Shown: positions 9,553-23,105 of the stretch, in pieces | How the letters are laid out: each line of letters opens with the position of its first letter | Numbering within the stretch: position 1 is the stretch's first letter | From: Aphanomyces cochlioides | Lineage: Eukaryota > Oomycota > Saprolegniomycetes > Saprolegniales > Verrucalvaceae | Length of the DNA stretch: 64,000 nucleotides | Reading direction: 5' to 3' | Assembly (NCBI GenBank): GCA_019828595.1 | Contig: JAHQRK010000004.1 | Coordinates: 2,356,001-2,420,000, forward strand | The notes under the pieces: generated by a model | Told to the model about the DNA's origin: nothing | Databases searched by the model: none | What the model saw: only the letters and a program-made list of their open reading frames with translations | Translations under genes and position numbers: made by a program

Positions 9553-11545
9553 ATGTCGTCCAAGATTGATGCTTTGAAGCGCTACATGGGCGGCCCTGCT
9601 GCTCCAGGTGAGCCTTGACGGTATGAAGTATGTATTGAATGTCGTTGTTAGAGGAAAAGCTGAAGAAGAAGCGCAAGAAGAAAAAGTCGGATGGAGGATT
9701 AGGCATGTTTGTTATCGATGACGACGATGCATGGGACAGTGCTGTGGCGGCTCAAGGCAAACAGAAAGATTTATGGCATGACGAAAAGAGCGCGTACAAC
9801 GAAGACTTGCCAACTATTGTGGATGGCACAGATTACGATCCCGAAAATCAACCCGTTGTGGCAAATGCCGAGGAATTCTTCGAGCGAGAAAGAGCTGAAG
9901 AGCTCGAAAAACAATGGCAGGCAACTGAAACTAAAGTACCAAGCGACCCATCACCTCCACGCAAGAACCGCCAAACTGATGCGTCATCCCCACGAAAGTC
10001 GAAACGTGAACCCACATCTCCAGCGGATGCTTCGCCCCCTCGGCGAACAAGACTAGACAAAACATCTCCCACTCGAAAGCTAGAACATGACGCATCACCA
10101 CCTCGCCGGGCATCTATTCGAGATGCAGACCTTACTTCTCCTCGAAGGAAACGTCAAGATGATGCCTCACCACCACGAAGACCTCATCAGAAAGACCCAT
10201 CCCCGCCAATACGCCATCGTCATGAAGACTCCTCTCCTCCTCGACGAGGTCGCCAGGAGGATCCCTCACCACCCAGGCGACCTCGCCAGAATGATTCTTC
10301 TCCACCACGGCGTTCACGCCAGGAAGAGTCCTCACCATCTCGTCGACGACAAGAACACCTCTCACCACCTCGACGATCACGTAGAGATGACTCTTCTCCG
10401 CCGCGCCGGTCCAACCGTGACGCCTCACCTCCTCGGCGTTCCCGAGAGGAAGACAGGTCGCCACCTCGTCGTAAGTCTCGACATGACGACGATACACCTC
10501 CACGTCGGTCAAAGGTTTCATCTCATCAACGGTCTGAAAAGATCCGCTCGGACGATTCGCCACCTCGACGATCCAGACGCGACGATGCTTCTCCCCCTCG
10601 TCGGTCTAAACGCTCTCGTTCGTCATCGCCTCGCCGATCGCGATACGACAGGCACTCTCCGCCTCTCCAAAGGGACTCGCCTCGTCGATCTCGGCGAGAC
10701 CCAAGTCCACGACGTCGCTCTGAAGCTGATGATATCCGACGTAAAACCTCTTCACCGCCTCGCCGTGCGTCCAAATTCGATGTTGCACCAACGTCGCCAC
10801 CGCGCCAACGGAAGTCGCCTTCTCCAGCTCGTCGAGATACTAAATCGACTGGTGGAGTGTTCACTGGAAAGGAGTTTAAAGAACAACAAGAGCGACACCG
10901 AGAAGAGCAGAACGCAATGTTTAAGAACGAAGAGCTCATGGGAAAACAGGCTGAGACTGTCTACCGTGATAAACGAGGTATGCGCTTTGGTCAATGAAGC
11001 ATGCATCACTTCGTCGGCTAGGTCGCAAATTGGATATGTTGATGGAAATGCAGCGCCAGCAAGAAATCCAAGATGGCAAGCGGAAGCGTGAAGCCAAGGA
11101 AGAATACGAATGGGGAACGGGCAAAGTTCGCAAGGAAGAAATTCGAACGCAGCAGCAAGAACTCGAAGCCATCAAGTCCAAGGTACTTAGTTGGCTTGCT
11201 ATATTCCTTGAACTTACTTTTTCTGGCTAGCCGTTTGCACGACGAAACGACGATGCCGAACTGGAAGCCCTTCGTAAAGCGAAGCAGCGCGATTTTGATC
11301 CGGTGCAGAGCTCTCTCTTCAAGGAGGACGACTTTGAGGAAAAGCTGAAACCTGCGCCAAAAAAGAACCAGAAGCCCAAGTACACTGGCCCCCCAGCCCC
11401 TCCCAATCGATTCAACATTCCCCCCGGCTATCGATGGGATGGCGTCGTCCGCGGCACGAACTGGGAAGAAAAAGTTCTTCTCCAAGCCAATGCCCGCAAG
11501 GCCCACAAGCAGGACATGTACCAGTGGGCGACTGCCGATATGTAA
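9553..11545 (+). CDS. BUD13: BUD13/CWC26 homolog, pre-mRNA retention and splicing (RES) complex
   Basis: Spliceosomal RES-complex subunit. Exons: 9553-9607, 9652-10977, 11022-11182, 11231-11545; all joins keep frame. The N-terminus MSSKIDALKRYMGG followed by a Lys-rich run (EEKLKKKRKKK) and FVIDDDDAWD matches BUD13. The middle (about residues 115-400) is a long array of degenerate SPPRR units (Asp/Ala-Ser-Pro-Pro-Arg-Arg-Ser-Arg-x), as in animal BUD13. The C-terminal core carries the diagnostic GTGKVRKEE, PFARRNDDAELE and the final PNRFNIPPGYRWDGV..NWEEK. The first intron (44 nt) interrupts codon 19. About 618 residues. The gene lies 118 bp upstream of a second spliceosome-associated gene in the same orientation. 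Several long overlapping ORFs here are by-products of the repeats. Confidence 0.93.
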
Positions 11546-11662
11546 TCGAACTTGATATTATATTTGAGAGTATTTTAGTATAGAAGTTTCTAGTATATAG
11601 GATTATAGGGGTTGTTAGATTATTGACTTGTAGAGTATTACAGTTTCAAAATCGTTCGTCCA

Positions 11663-12414
11663 ATGTTCAAGACACGACCCAAGAAGGAGAAACGTGTGCG
11701 GAAACGATCACCCGTTGAAGACGAAATAGACAACGCTACGTCGGAAGTATCACTCGAAGAGCTTCGAGAGATCAAAGAAGATCAAAAGTACCGCGAGCGA
11801 AAGCGCCTGCAGTCCGAGAAGCCACGAACGAATGCTGCGAAGGAGGCATCCACGATGTCCTCACTTACGGCGCAATTTACGACACAGAGCTCAACAACTG
11901 GCAATGATCCCATTGAAGACATCAAGTTCGACATCCCAAATGTCATGGATTTTCACACCCAGTCGTGTAGGAACAAATACGTCGAGGGGCGGTTGAAGGA
12001 ATTGTATGCATCCAACGTGACAACCGAGCCACAAAAGAAGCAAGAAGATGAGCTCGACTTGTATCGAATTCCAGATCATTTGAAAGAGCCCATGAACATC
12101 ACAGATACACCCGTTCGTGCGTCACATTGACGATATGTCTCTCACGTTCGTTCTTGTCGTAGGTCGATCGTGGCATCGTCTCTTTCAATACTGGCATCGC
12201 CGAGGTTGAATTGCCACCGTCGGATCCAGCTGCGACTTTATTGGCGACCAAAGAGGCGCTTGCCAATGCGCACAAGGAATCTCAAGCCGGCCAAATATCA
12301 TCGACCGATTTGCCGGCCAATATGAGTGCGAATTTCATCCAACATCACGCCGACCACATGCTTCGAATGAAGGCGTTGCAAGCGAAGACCCTCTCGACGA
12401 CATCTCCGCCTTGA
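11663..12414 (+). CDS. TLS1/C9orf78-like spliceosome-associated protein (Hep_59 family)
   Basis: Two exons, 11663-12112 and 12163-12414, joined in phase 0; about 233 residues. The first part is basic then acidic (MFKTRPKKEKRVRKRSPVEDE) with a charged helix. It is followed by YVEGRLKELY and the family-like LYRIPDHLK (human C9orf78 has a comparable LYELPENIR). Exon 2 contains GIAEVELP and the family C-terminal block ANFIQHHADHMLRM. The family binds the spliceosome (Brr2/PRPF8 region) and, in fission yeast, affects heterochromatin and telomere silencing through splicing. The donor site reads GTTCGT, a weak +3/+4 match, so the exon 1 end is a little uncertain. Confidence 0.85.
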
Positions 12415-13160
12415 TCAGCTTTGTGTTTCAGTGTCGAAAGGAGATGACACGATTTTGTCCTGGCCAAAGCGTCGCAAAAACGACTCTGGGGTCGAGACAC
12501 ACGGAGTCGTCTCCTCAAATGCGAAACATCCGTCTGGGATACCTGTCGTCGAAGTGTATACAAGAAATATATGGTCGTCCCTCTCATGGAAGCTTCTTAT
12601 GGCTCTGCAGCGATGGCGCACATTCTTGTGGTTCCCGCGGCGTGTGACCAACTGGGTTGGAATCCCACGCTTGAGATTCGTTTTCACAGGCATGTCCATT
12701 CATTTGATTAAAGTATGCTTTGTCGCGGATTGGCCAATCAGGACGGTTGACACAACCCATCTCCAATTTGTTACGAAAATATATGATGAAAATGAGATGA
12801 TGCATGTCGTCGTGTAGAAAATGTCACCCCGCCGCTTGCTTTCCATGGCGCCCCAAAAGCGCTTCCGACCGTCATCTTCAAATTTTGCACCTCAAGGATC
12901 TTCCTTCGAGGTACGTTCAGGAGACAGATCTAGCTGCAGATCGAGCGATTGTGTCCGTCGATGGAGAGCAAAACCAAGCAGAGAGAGATCCCATTGTGGT
13001 GGGTGCTCCATGCGGTACGCTCGAAACCGCAGGATGCAAAGATTCGAAGATTGATTTTCGGGGGCATGAAATCTCACAAAGTGATACGTAGGGCACGCGA
13101 ATGGCTAGAAGCGCGACACAAACTACTCCGACGCTTCTACGTGCTACGAAAGACGCTGCA
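12415..13160. other. Intergenic region, possible short gene on + strand
   Basis: A reading frame from ATG 12821 (MSPRRLLSMAPQKRFRPSSS) carries GTACGT at its plausible end, and a second frame (12949-13164) overlaps the next gene's start. Joining them needs a 29-nt intron, shorter than any confident intron here, so I do not call a gene. A CCAAT pair (GATTGGCCAATCA near 12728) may belong to the promoter of the carrier gene. Confidence 0.25.
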
Positions 13161-14081
13161 ATGACTGCTAAGCCCAAACCTTCGTTGGCCCTCTCGGCTC
13201 AACCTTATATTTGCGGTGGCTCTGCTGCCATTATTGCTGCTGTCGCGATCCATCCCATTGATTTGGTCAAAGTCCATCTCCAACTTGCTGGTCAAACGGG
13301 AAGTAATGCGACTGCCGTCTCTGTTGCCAAGTCTGTTGTCGCCAAGCAGGGTTTCTCTGGTCTTTATGCTGGTCTCTCGGCTGCTGTGGCTCGACAAATG
13401 GTTTATGGCACAGCTCGTCTTGGCATGCACCGTGCTGTGTCGGATTCTCTACAAGCTTCTCGCGTCAAGCAAGGTGCGACGGACGGTCTTCCTCTTTGGA
13501 TGAAGAGTTCGGTGGCCATCGTCACTGGGGCCATTGCAGCCACCTTGGGCTGTCCTATGGATGTTGCTCTTGTCCGTATGCAAGCCGATACATTGGCCGC
13601 TCCTGCTGACAAGCGTGGCTACAAGAACGTCTTTGATGCTATCTTGCGCATCGGCTCAACAGAAGGTGTGTCTACTTTGTGGCGAGGCAGTGTGCCTTTG
13701 ATCGCCCGTGGTGCCGCCATGAACTTTGGTATGATGGCATCGTATGATCAAGCCAAGGAAATGCTTGTTCCACATTCAGGCGAAGGATTTGTCTCCAACT
13801 TGGGCGCCAGTGCATTCTCTGGATTTGCCTGTGCGTTTACGTCCCTTCCATTTGACTTGGTCAAATCTCGCTTGATGAACATGAAGAATGACCCTGTGTC
13901 GGGTCAATACCCGTACAAGGGTGTGGGCGACTGCTTTGCACAAATCATTCAGAAGGAAGGCTTCGGCAAGCTTTGGCGCGGCTACTGGACGTATTATGGC
14001 CGCTGTGCTCCCAATGCCATGATTGTATTGCTTGTCATTGAGCAAATCAACTTGGTGTACAAGAAAGCTTTCATTGAATAA
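13161..14081 (+). CDS. Mitochondrial carrier, 2-oxoglutarate/malate type (SLC25A11-like)
   Basis: Inner-membrane antiporter. From ATG 13161 (MTAKPKPSLALS) the protein is 306 residues, the usual carrier length; the in-frame ATG at 13101 would add 20 residues. Three tandem repeats each carry the Px[D/E]xx[K/R] signature: PIDLVKVHLQ, PMDVALVRMQ and PFDLVKSRLM. The second repeat replaces the charged final position by Val/Arg (P-M-D-V-A-L-V-R), and the nearby RGYKNVFDAI resembles the oxoglutarate carrier, as does the C-terminal WTYYGRCAPNAMIVLLVIEQIN. Single exon. Substrate is inferred from these resemblances; other dicarboxylate carriers are possible. Confidence 0.82.
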   Translation: MTAKPKPSLALSAQPYICGGSAAIIAAVAIHPIDLVKVHLQLAGQTGSNATAVSVAKSVVAKQGFSGLYAGLSAAVARQMVYGTARLGMHRAVSDSLQASRVKQGATDGLPLWMKSSVAIVTGAIAATLGCPMDVALVRMQADTLAAPADKRGYKNVFDAILRIGSTEGVSTLWRGSVPLIARGAAMNFGMMASYDQAKEMLVPHSGEGFVSNLGASAFSGFACAFTSLPFDLVKSRLMNMKNDPVSGQYPYKGVGDCFAQIIQKEGFGKLWRGYWTYYGRCAPNAMIVLLVIEQINLVYKKAFIE

Positions 14082-16492
<2,411 letters not shown>

Positions 16493-17915
16493 ACGTGATA
16501 TTTTGAATACAAGGAGTGCGCTGAGAGTTTATTTTGCGCTCAAGAGTTATCCACATGACGTTGTTGTGATGGAGCAATGACGCCACTGCTTCTCTTGGTT
16601 GGAAAGATTTGTGCCAGGCCAAGGACAAGAAGGCCACGAAAGAACCTTTGCTGCATCGCACCGATACACAATTCCCAAGCACTTTTCTCAACGAATGCAT
16701 CTAAAAACGAATCCCTGACGCCTCTTGCATTGAAAATGCCATTGGACTGTCGAGGAATGGATAGCCAGATGGAGGTTATGACGATGGAAGGAAGCGAGAT
16801 CATCCCATCGTGCCCCTTGCAAAGTTTGAACTTTCGGCAAATATTTTATTTTTCAAAGGAATAATTTTTGACGCACAGTGAAATAATATTATACAGGATA
16901 TTATTCTATTTGTTATACGTTATGGCAACATATAGATTATAAACGGTTATCAAATAAAAGATCTGGATCTTGAAGGGACACCAATACAAAATCGACGACC
17001 CTTTCGATTTCCCCTCCAAAAGTTCATGTTGGTACACTTTTGACGCATCTTTTTCTACATGCTGAGGGCATGAGCGTCCGCAATCGTGGGTATGGCCGTC
17101 CATCAACTTGACACTCTTATCGTGCTTGGCAAAGTTCCAGGGTTCAGCCTGGCAGGAGATTCTGAGGAGATTTAACAGTAACGTTAAGGTAAACAAGATC
17201 AGGGGGGGCATTTGCCAGGGGTATAGTCAAAATATTGGTTAGAAAAGTTCTGAACTCAAGCGTTCGGCGAGCATGAGTGGGCTTAATCTGCTTCTCGCTG
17301 TATGAATGTTACCTCCAAGGACAGGTTGACCACACAAAATAGACGTCATAGACCTTGTCATCGAAATCCAAATCCATGCCTTCCTTTAGGACTCTCTCTT
17401 AAAGATCGATCAACCGAATATCGAAGACGTTTTGCTGCATCACACTTGGTACACTTGCACCCGAATAGCAAATAGCACCTCCACTGCCAATGACACCAAT
17501 ATCTCTAATCCAACTCCGATGCACCAGCCTTTCAACTTATTTTCTGCCCTTCGCTCTGATATAGCATAATCCTCTTCGCACTCTGCTTAACACCTACTTG
17601 CCTTGCTAATGCCATACTTACTCATTTACCGTGGCCTTATTGCTCTCATTCCATGTTAAAAACTCGTATAATAGAAGAAATACCTGAACCTTCAAGTTTC
17701 GTGAACTCCGAGTTCATCCATCGGTCTGCAGTGAGAGCATAAACTGCATTTTCTACGATCTCTACCAAAGCCATGCTCGTGGAGACCTAAAAACATCTCT
17801 TCCTGCTCCATTAGACTGATCGACCCAGCGTTGACTTTGTACCTGGTTGTTGCGACTTTTGTATCGGATCGCCTGATCCAAATAGTGTAAGCCATGCGAA
17901 TCCACCAACGAATGC
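16493..17915. other. Intergenic region (contains one candidate secreted-peptide ORF)
   Basis: 1.4 kb between TPI-GAPDH and the acyltransferase. AT-rich around 16845-16960. Apart from the minus-strand ORF at 16906-17211, listed separately, I see only short frames without domains or consistent splice signals. Confidence 0.35.
16906..17211 (-). CDS. Candidate small secreted protein (weak)
   Basis: 101-codon ORF. The first 22 residues form a convincing hydrophobic signal sequence (MPPLILFTLTLLLNLLRISC) with a plausible cleavage after CQA. The next 50 are polar, with two cysteines in CGRSC and the motif DGHTHDCGRS. The last 25 residues turn hydrophobic and AT-encoded (IQIFYLITVYNLYVAI), which suggests that the true 3' end or an intron lies earlier. 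No RxLR or LFLAK motif. It is isolated in an intergenic region and has no recognisable family. It may be chance. Confidence 0.3.
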   Translation of the reverse strand: MPPLILFTLTLLLNLLRISCQAEPWNFAKHDKSVKLMDGHTHDCGRSCPQHVEKDASKVYQHELLEGKSKGSSILYWCPFKIQIFYLITVYNLYVAITYNK

Positions 17916-20548
17916 ATGGAGGGTGATAAATTATCCGGACAAAGTACCGTCGTCCTTGGAGGTGGAGTGGCAGTCAGAGGTTGGCATTCCAGAAGCACCA
18001 TGGAGGCAAACAAAGACTTTGTGGCGCGCATGACGTCGTGGAAGGTGGGCAGACTGGATGTCCAACGTGCTGCTGCTGCAAGGCGCATCCAAAGTTTCTA
18101 CCGGAAGCATTTGCAACGATGCAAGGCGGCGCGTTTGGGCTCCAAGAAATTCAAAGTCACAAATGACACACTGGCGCTAACCTCTGCGCTGCTTTTGACC
18201 GCTGCCGCTCCGATGAACACTTTGCATGCTCGTGAAAAGCATCTCGTTCTTCCCATCGACGACGTCCCGCATACTGCCAAACAGGTTGAAGCCCTCGTTG
18301 CGGTGTCACCCAACCCGCCATCTTTGTCGTCGACCCTGCAAGAAATACTTATCCTTGGGGAAAATCCATACGAAGTGGAAGCGAAAGAACTCCGCGACCG
18401 TTTGGTCCATGGCGCATTCGTCAACATGATGAGCGAGTCGTGGCTTTTGTGCTCGACGGAAGAACGGCTCTCTGTCCATCTCCCTCACAATCCCAAGCCG
18501 CGTATTCCGTTCTATTCTCGTTTTCTGGGCTTTGACCTTAAGCCCTTTTTCTCCGACGTTGTATTCGTATCACGCGGCGGTCCATTCCATCCGCACATCA
18601 AAAAGGTAACTCGTTCATGTGTGGTGAGAGCTGACTGTGCTCTAGATGAACTCTGGGTCATCAAGCGCGAGCCATCTGCGCAAGATTTTGGAACACGTAG
18701 CATCGTTGAACCCAGTCAACAATTGGTATGCATCGACGCAAGAGCTAGCTGCCAAAGTTCGCAAGATCTTTTGGGTCATGCGCTCTGAAATGATGATGCC
18801 AGCGATTCGATCCCTGGGCTGGATCCTCTCGAAGGTATGGCGCGTCCTCTTTGAAGGCGTGTTCATCGACCAAGCGTCTATCGCTATCATCGAAGAGCTC
18901 GTTGCTTCCCTCGGTCCAAACGTCGGTTTGGTCTTGACTCCAACACACAAATCCCACTTGGATTACTTGCTTGTGAGCTACGTCTGCTTTGCGTATGGCT
19001 TGCCACTGCCTCGCATTGCCGCGGGCAACAATTTGAATCTCCCGCTCGTTGGCTCGTACTTGCGCTCCAATGGCAGCTTCTTCATTCGACGGAGCTATCA
19101 AGGAGACACTCTGTACAAGGAGGTTTGCTGCCTCTTCGCTGCTCCGGTTCTCAAATAGGATGTAGGTTTTGACGTCGTATGTCCACCAAGTCTTGGCGGA
19201 CGGCGCACCGCTGGAAGTCTTCGTGGAAGGCGGTCGTTCTCGCCACGGTCGTGTGGTAAGCAACCTTGTCTTGCAGGTCCATCGATGCTCATCTTTTGCA
19301 TTTGTGTAGATGAAACCCAAATTTGGTTTCTTCAACATGGTTGCATCCTTCTTAGCGTCACATCCTGAGAGGGACGTGCTTGTGGTGCCCATTTCGCTTG
19401 ACTATGACCGTGTCTTGGAAGTCCCAGAGTACTCTGCTCAGCTCCTTGGAAAGCCCAAGCAGAAAGAATCGATCGTGAGTCTTCTCAAGTCCATCTTCGA
19501 GCTCTTCTTCACCCGCTGCGGCAATGTTTACCTCCGCATTGGCAAGCCGCTACCGATGCAGCACCACTTGGAACATTTTGGGTTGGATGCATTGGCTTCC
19601 ACCGTCGCGTTGGGCATGCAGTCTGCAGCGACCGTGACAAGCACAGCCATTGTATCCGCTCTACTGTTGTGGAAGCGCCGCGACGTCAACCTGACATTGG
19701 ATTCTCTTGTGAATGATGCATCCTGGCTTGTCCCTCATCTCCAACATCTTGGCGCTGTCGTCGCGCCGTTTGACTCGACGAGGGAATTGGTCGTCCACGC
19801 TCTGACAGTCTTACAGATGCAACTTGACCCGACTACGCTCACGTACCGCGTCCCAGTGTCGTCGACTTGCCGTGTCTTGGAAATGACCTTTTATCGCAAT
19901 CATCTTTTGCACTTGATGATCTCCCAAGCGACGCTCTCCGTTGTCGTGTCGAGCCGCCTTGAACACGGTGCCTCATTGCACATTTCCGACATTGCCGCCG
20001 ATGCTGCGCGTCTGTGGGCGTATTGCTCCCATTTATGCCCGCATCCTCCCGTGGTTGACTGGAAGACGCATCTCCTCGAGTGGGTTTCAACGATGCCCTT
20101 TGTCCACGTCCATCTCCAAGACCGAATTGCCATAGAGACGAACCGATGGCATGCGTCATGTGAAATATCTTTCCTCAACATGCTCCTCTGGCCATTCGTA
20201 GACGCCGTCGTCTTGGTCCTGGCAGTCATGGAAACCTCGGAAACCCTCGCTGAGACTGAATTCCTCCGACGCGTCCATCGTCTCCCAACCGACTACTCGG
20301 AAGCGTACTCAACTGAAACCCTCAAGCACGCCATGGCGGCGCTCGTTGATCTTGGAGCGGTGACAAAAGAAGACCGCGCACATTTCACAAGAAGGAAGGA
20401 GTTCGCCTCAGTCGCCGCTTGCCTGCGTCAATTGCAAGCGCCTCGAGCGAAAATCTGGCAGACAAAGGGGACGCGTGTGCACCAACCCATCCAAGTTAGC
20501 TCCGGAGTTCGGTGGTTGTTTGCCACGCATGGGTTGACTAAAAAGTAA
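17916..20548 (+). CDS. Glycerol-3-phosphate acyltransferase (GPAM/PlsB type)
   Basis: Acylates glycerol-3-phosphate (or DHAP), the first step of glycerolipid synthesis. Exons: 17916-18605, 18646-19122, 19166-19255, 19310-20548, each joined in phase 0; 831 residues, matching animal mitochondrial GPAT (~828). Acyltransferase blocks in order: I, THKSHLDYLL (HxxxxD); II, GSFFIRRSYQG; III, FVEGGRSRHGR; IV, VVPISLDYDRVLE. IAAGNNLNLPLVG and LGKPKQKES favour GPAM over the DHAP acyltransferase GNPAT, though both are close. The N-terminus has an IQ-like stretch (RRIQSFYRKHLQR), which is odd for the family. A shorter start at 18000 (MEANKDFVARM) is possible. No clear TM pair was identified by eye. Confidence 0.9.
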
Positions 20549-20594
20549 TTGGTTTGGTGCGTTGACATCACAGTTCTTCCACCTCGGTGCCGCG

Positions 20595-21633
20595 ATGCGC
20601 CACCCCCGCAAGCTATGGAACTTGTACCTTGGTAGGTTGATGTTGCGCATGATCATGAATCTTGTATGATTGTAGCCATGGCATGCTCTCAGGAAGAGCC
20701 CATCTCCGGATTTCCCTCCATAACCCGTGCATTTGTTCCATGGGCGGCACCAAGAGCTCATGCAAAGTCTAAGAAACGTCACTCCATGGCCACTTGTCAT
20801 GCTCGATCGTATGGGCCAGCAGCAGAGAAGGAGTCCAGTCGACAGTTCTCGTGGACCATCCCAACGCAGCGACTATCGACGCTTGCACTCGATGGAATCT
20901 TTCTTGAAAGTTGCTTGGAGACCACGTCGAGGTAATGAGCAACATGCAAGTTGAACCATCGGTCTTGTTTGTTTCGAGGGGTTCGTGATGCCGATGCGTA
21001 GGCAGAGGAGGTTGGACTTGATCCGATTGTCGTTCTTGTCAATGCGTAAGTCGTGGGATCGCAGGTTGTCGGATCGTACAGTCCTCGGTAAAACCACTGC
21101 GTCGTTGCTTGAGACCAGACGAAGGAACTCACGAACACATGAGAGTGCGAATGGAAAGACACAAATGGGAGATGTAAAGAAACACTTGAAGTCCCCGCCT
21201 TGATTCTCCGTGGTTCGCACATGCCGACCGCACTTGACATTTCGAGGAGCCATTTAGGTGAATCCACTGAAGACTCGCTGCAGCTCCGTGCTCCGCGTCG
21301 TTGATACAACTTGGCATGGTATCCCCTACGCAATACAACGCGAATTTCACTGTGCATTACAGCCACAACCGACCACCGCACAGTCGTGGGAGTGTTTGGT
21401 TTGTAACTCGAGGAGAAACGAGATGGATATTCCCAAAACAAGACCGGAACGCAGACGTACATCAAGCAATTCGCCTCGAAAAGCTTCCCCTGCTGCCAAG
21501 GTCTCTCTCTGTCTTGGTTCGACTGAACCCCTCGTTATCTGTTCTTTTTGTCACTAATTCCCGTCCACAGATGCATCAACACCCAAAAGGATTTGTAACA
21601 CAACGACCGGATGGATGGTACGATATGAGATGA
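20595..21633 (+). CDS. Possible multi-exon gene of unknown function
   Basis: Several pieces look coding on the plus strand. An exon starts at ATG 20595 (MRHPRKLWNLYL). A following segment to about 20934 has two competing frames, one containing RHQELMQSLRNVTPWPL. Then comes LSDRTVLGKTTASLLETRRR (near 21060-21120). GAT|GTAAAG (21174) pairs with an acceptor at 21255 to join VNPLKTRC and SWECLVCNSRRN. A last intron ends before MHQHPKGFVTQRPDGWYDMR and the stop at 21633. SWECLVC resembles the first half of a small zinc ribbon, but no second Cys pair is seen. I could not find one splice solution that uses every coding-like piece, so the gene may be mis-modelled or decayed. No function assigned. Confidence 0.35.
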
Positions 21634-21724
21634 GAGGGAGCAGTGTATGAGTTGAAGGTCTCTCGTTGTCAACCCATTAACGCGAGGTTTCTCTCAGTAA
21701 CAATTTGCCTCGACGAGCAGCACC

Positions 21725-23105
21725 ATGTCGTTGAGATCGACGCTCAAGCTTCCATTGGCGGACGACTTTTCCAAATCCCAGGGCTCACGGCAGATGAAGT
21801 TGAACGATATCGAGCGATTGGGAGCAAAGCGGCGGCGGATTTGGTACGACTTGATCTCTTTGCTGTCCAGCTAACTACTTGGCGTAGATCCGATACACGG
21901 GATTGACCGGCGGTCCCATCGACTGGACTTTTCACTCGAACAACTCGACAGCGACCATGTACTCTGGACGTGACGAGGACGTCCCGATCTTTCGGGTCTA
22001 CGCTGAAATTGAAGCCACGATTGAAGACATCGTCTCGATCTTCTTCACCCCAACGACGGCTGAAACCCGTCAGATCATGGCGGTCTACTTGCCGCTCTTC
22101 GTTGACAAAGTTCGACTGTGAAACCTCATGCTCCCCACAGCCGAGTCGCCGTATTTCTACCAGAGCCTCAACTGGTCCATCGCTGAATCGCCGCTGAAAG
22201 GCGTTATTCTCAAGCACCGTGACTGGAGCTACGTCGAGGTAATGCCATGATCAAGCGCGGACATCTGACAGCGAACGTGCAGCACCAAGAAGAAGTCATG
22301 ATTCACGGCAGGAGGGCATGGCTCCGTGCTGTCACTCACGTGGAAATCCCAGGATGCCCCGACTTGGAAGCTCGCTATGGCGTCGTCCGCGGCCACATGC
22401 TCCACACAGGCTACGTGTACATTGAATCCGACCGGCCTGGAGTCTTGGAGCACATTGCGATTTACCACAACAAAGCCAATGGCCAACTCACAGGTCCGTT
22501 GGGCGACTACCTGCTCAACAAAGTCACGGAAGGCCACTACCGAGCGATCAAAGACGCAGAACATGTCGTGCGGGCGTGCCAGCTGAGCCGTCTCGACATG
22601 GTGCCGCCTCACAAGCTGCCAGCCATTCCTTCCGCCACAAAGTGCAGCGTGTGCCTCAAGAAGCTCGGCCATTTCAACGAAAAAGATCACTGTCGTCGCT
22701 GTGCCAAGGTCCGTCCATCTACCGCCGCCAATGCCGTCTCGCTGACATCGGAATCTGTAGATCGTGTGCACGAAACGGGGCTGCAGCAAGGTTTGGACGT
22801 TTCTCAAAGTCGGCATCCAAGTCCATGCGCGCGTTTGCCGCGTCTGTAGCAATGCTGCCAAGTCGACAAGTTTGCTTGAAACATCCACACTACGTTCCGA
22901 GACGGACAGTTCGTCGACATGGGACGACGACGCATCGACGGATGCATTCTCGAGCTACACTGGCACGAGCATCCGCCATGCGCCCATCACGGTGGCCTTT
23001 GACGAATACAACCCACGGCGGTCCAAGGAAGTGGATGCCATCAAGATCATGAAGAAGACCCGCGATCGACGTGACGCTCAGTTTGGGACTTACATTCGAA
23101 AGTAG
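21725..23105 (+). pseudogene. START + FYVE-like protein, copy 1 (two disabling lesions)
   Basis: Lipid-binding START domain followed by an atypical FYVE-type zinc finger. Same four-exon layout as the intact copy at 37642. Exon 1 opens MSLRSTLKLPLADDF, then loses frame at a T4 run (21767-21770); the downstream frame gives FQIPGLTADEVERY, as in the paralogs. In exon 2, after LFVDKVRL, a TGA (22119-22121) stands where the paralogs have Tyr or Leu, so two independent lesions break the ORF. The rest is well preserved: PIDWTFHSNNS, GRRAWLRAVTHVEIPGC, then CSVCLKKLGHFNEKDHCRRCAK and RVCRVC of the zinc finger, ending FGTYIRK. The usual RRHHCR of FYVE is replaced by EKDHCRR, so phosphoinositide binding is uncertain. 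Pseudogene status would be overturned if both lesions were assembly errors. Confidence 0.8.

Noticed and set aside
10087..10800. Tandem repeat or minisatellite
   Set aside because: The repeat is coding, with degenerate codons for SPPRR units, as in other BUD13 proteins.
10087..11091. 334-codon ORF overlapping BUD13
   Set aside because: It is a shifted reading of the SPPRR repeat array; its His/Leu/Arg-rich product only reflects the repeat, and the BUD13 frame has clear conserved ends.
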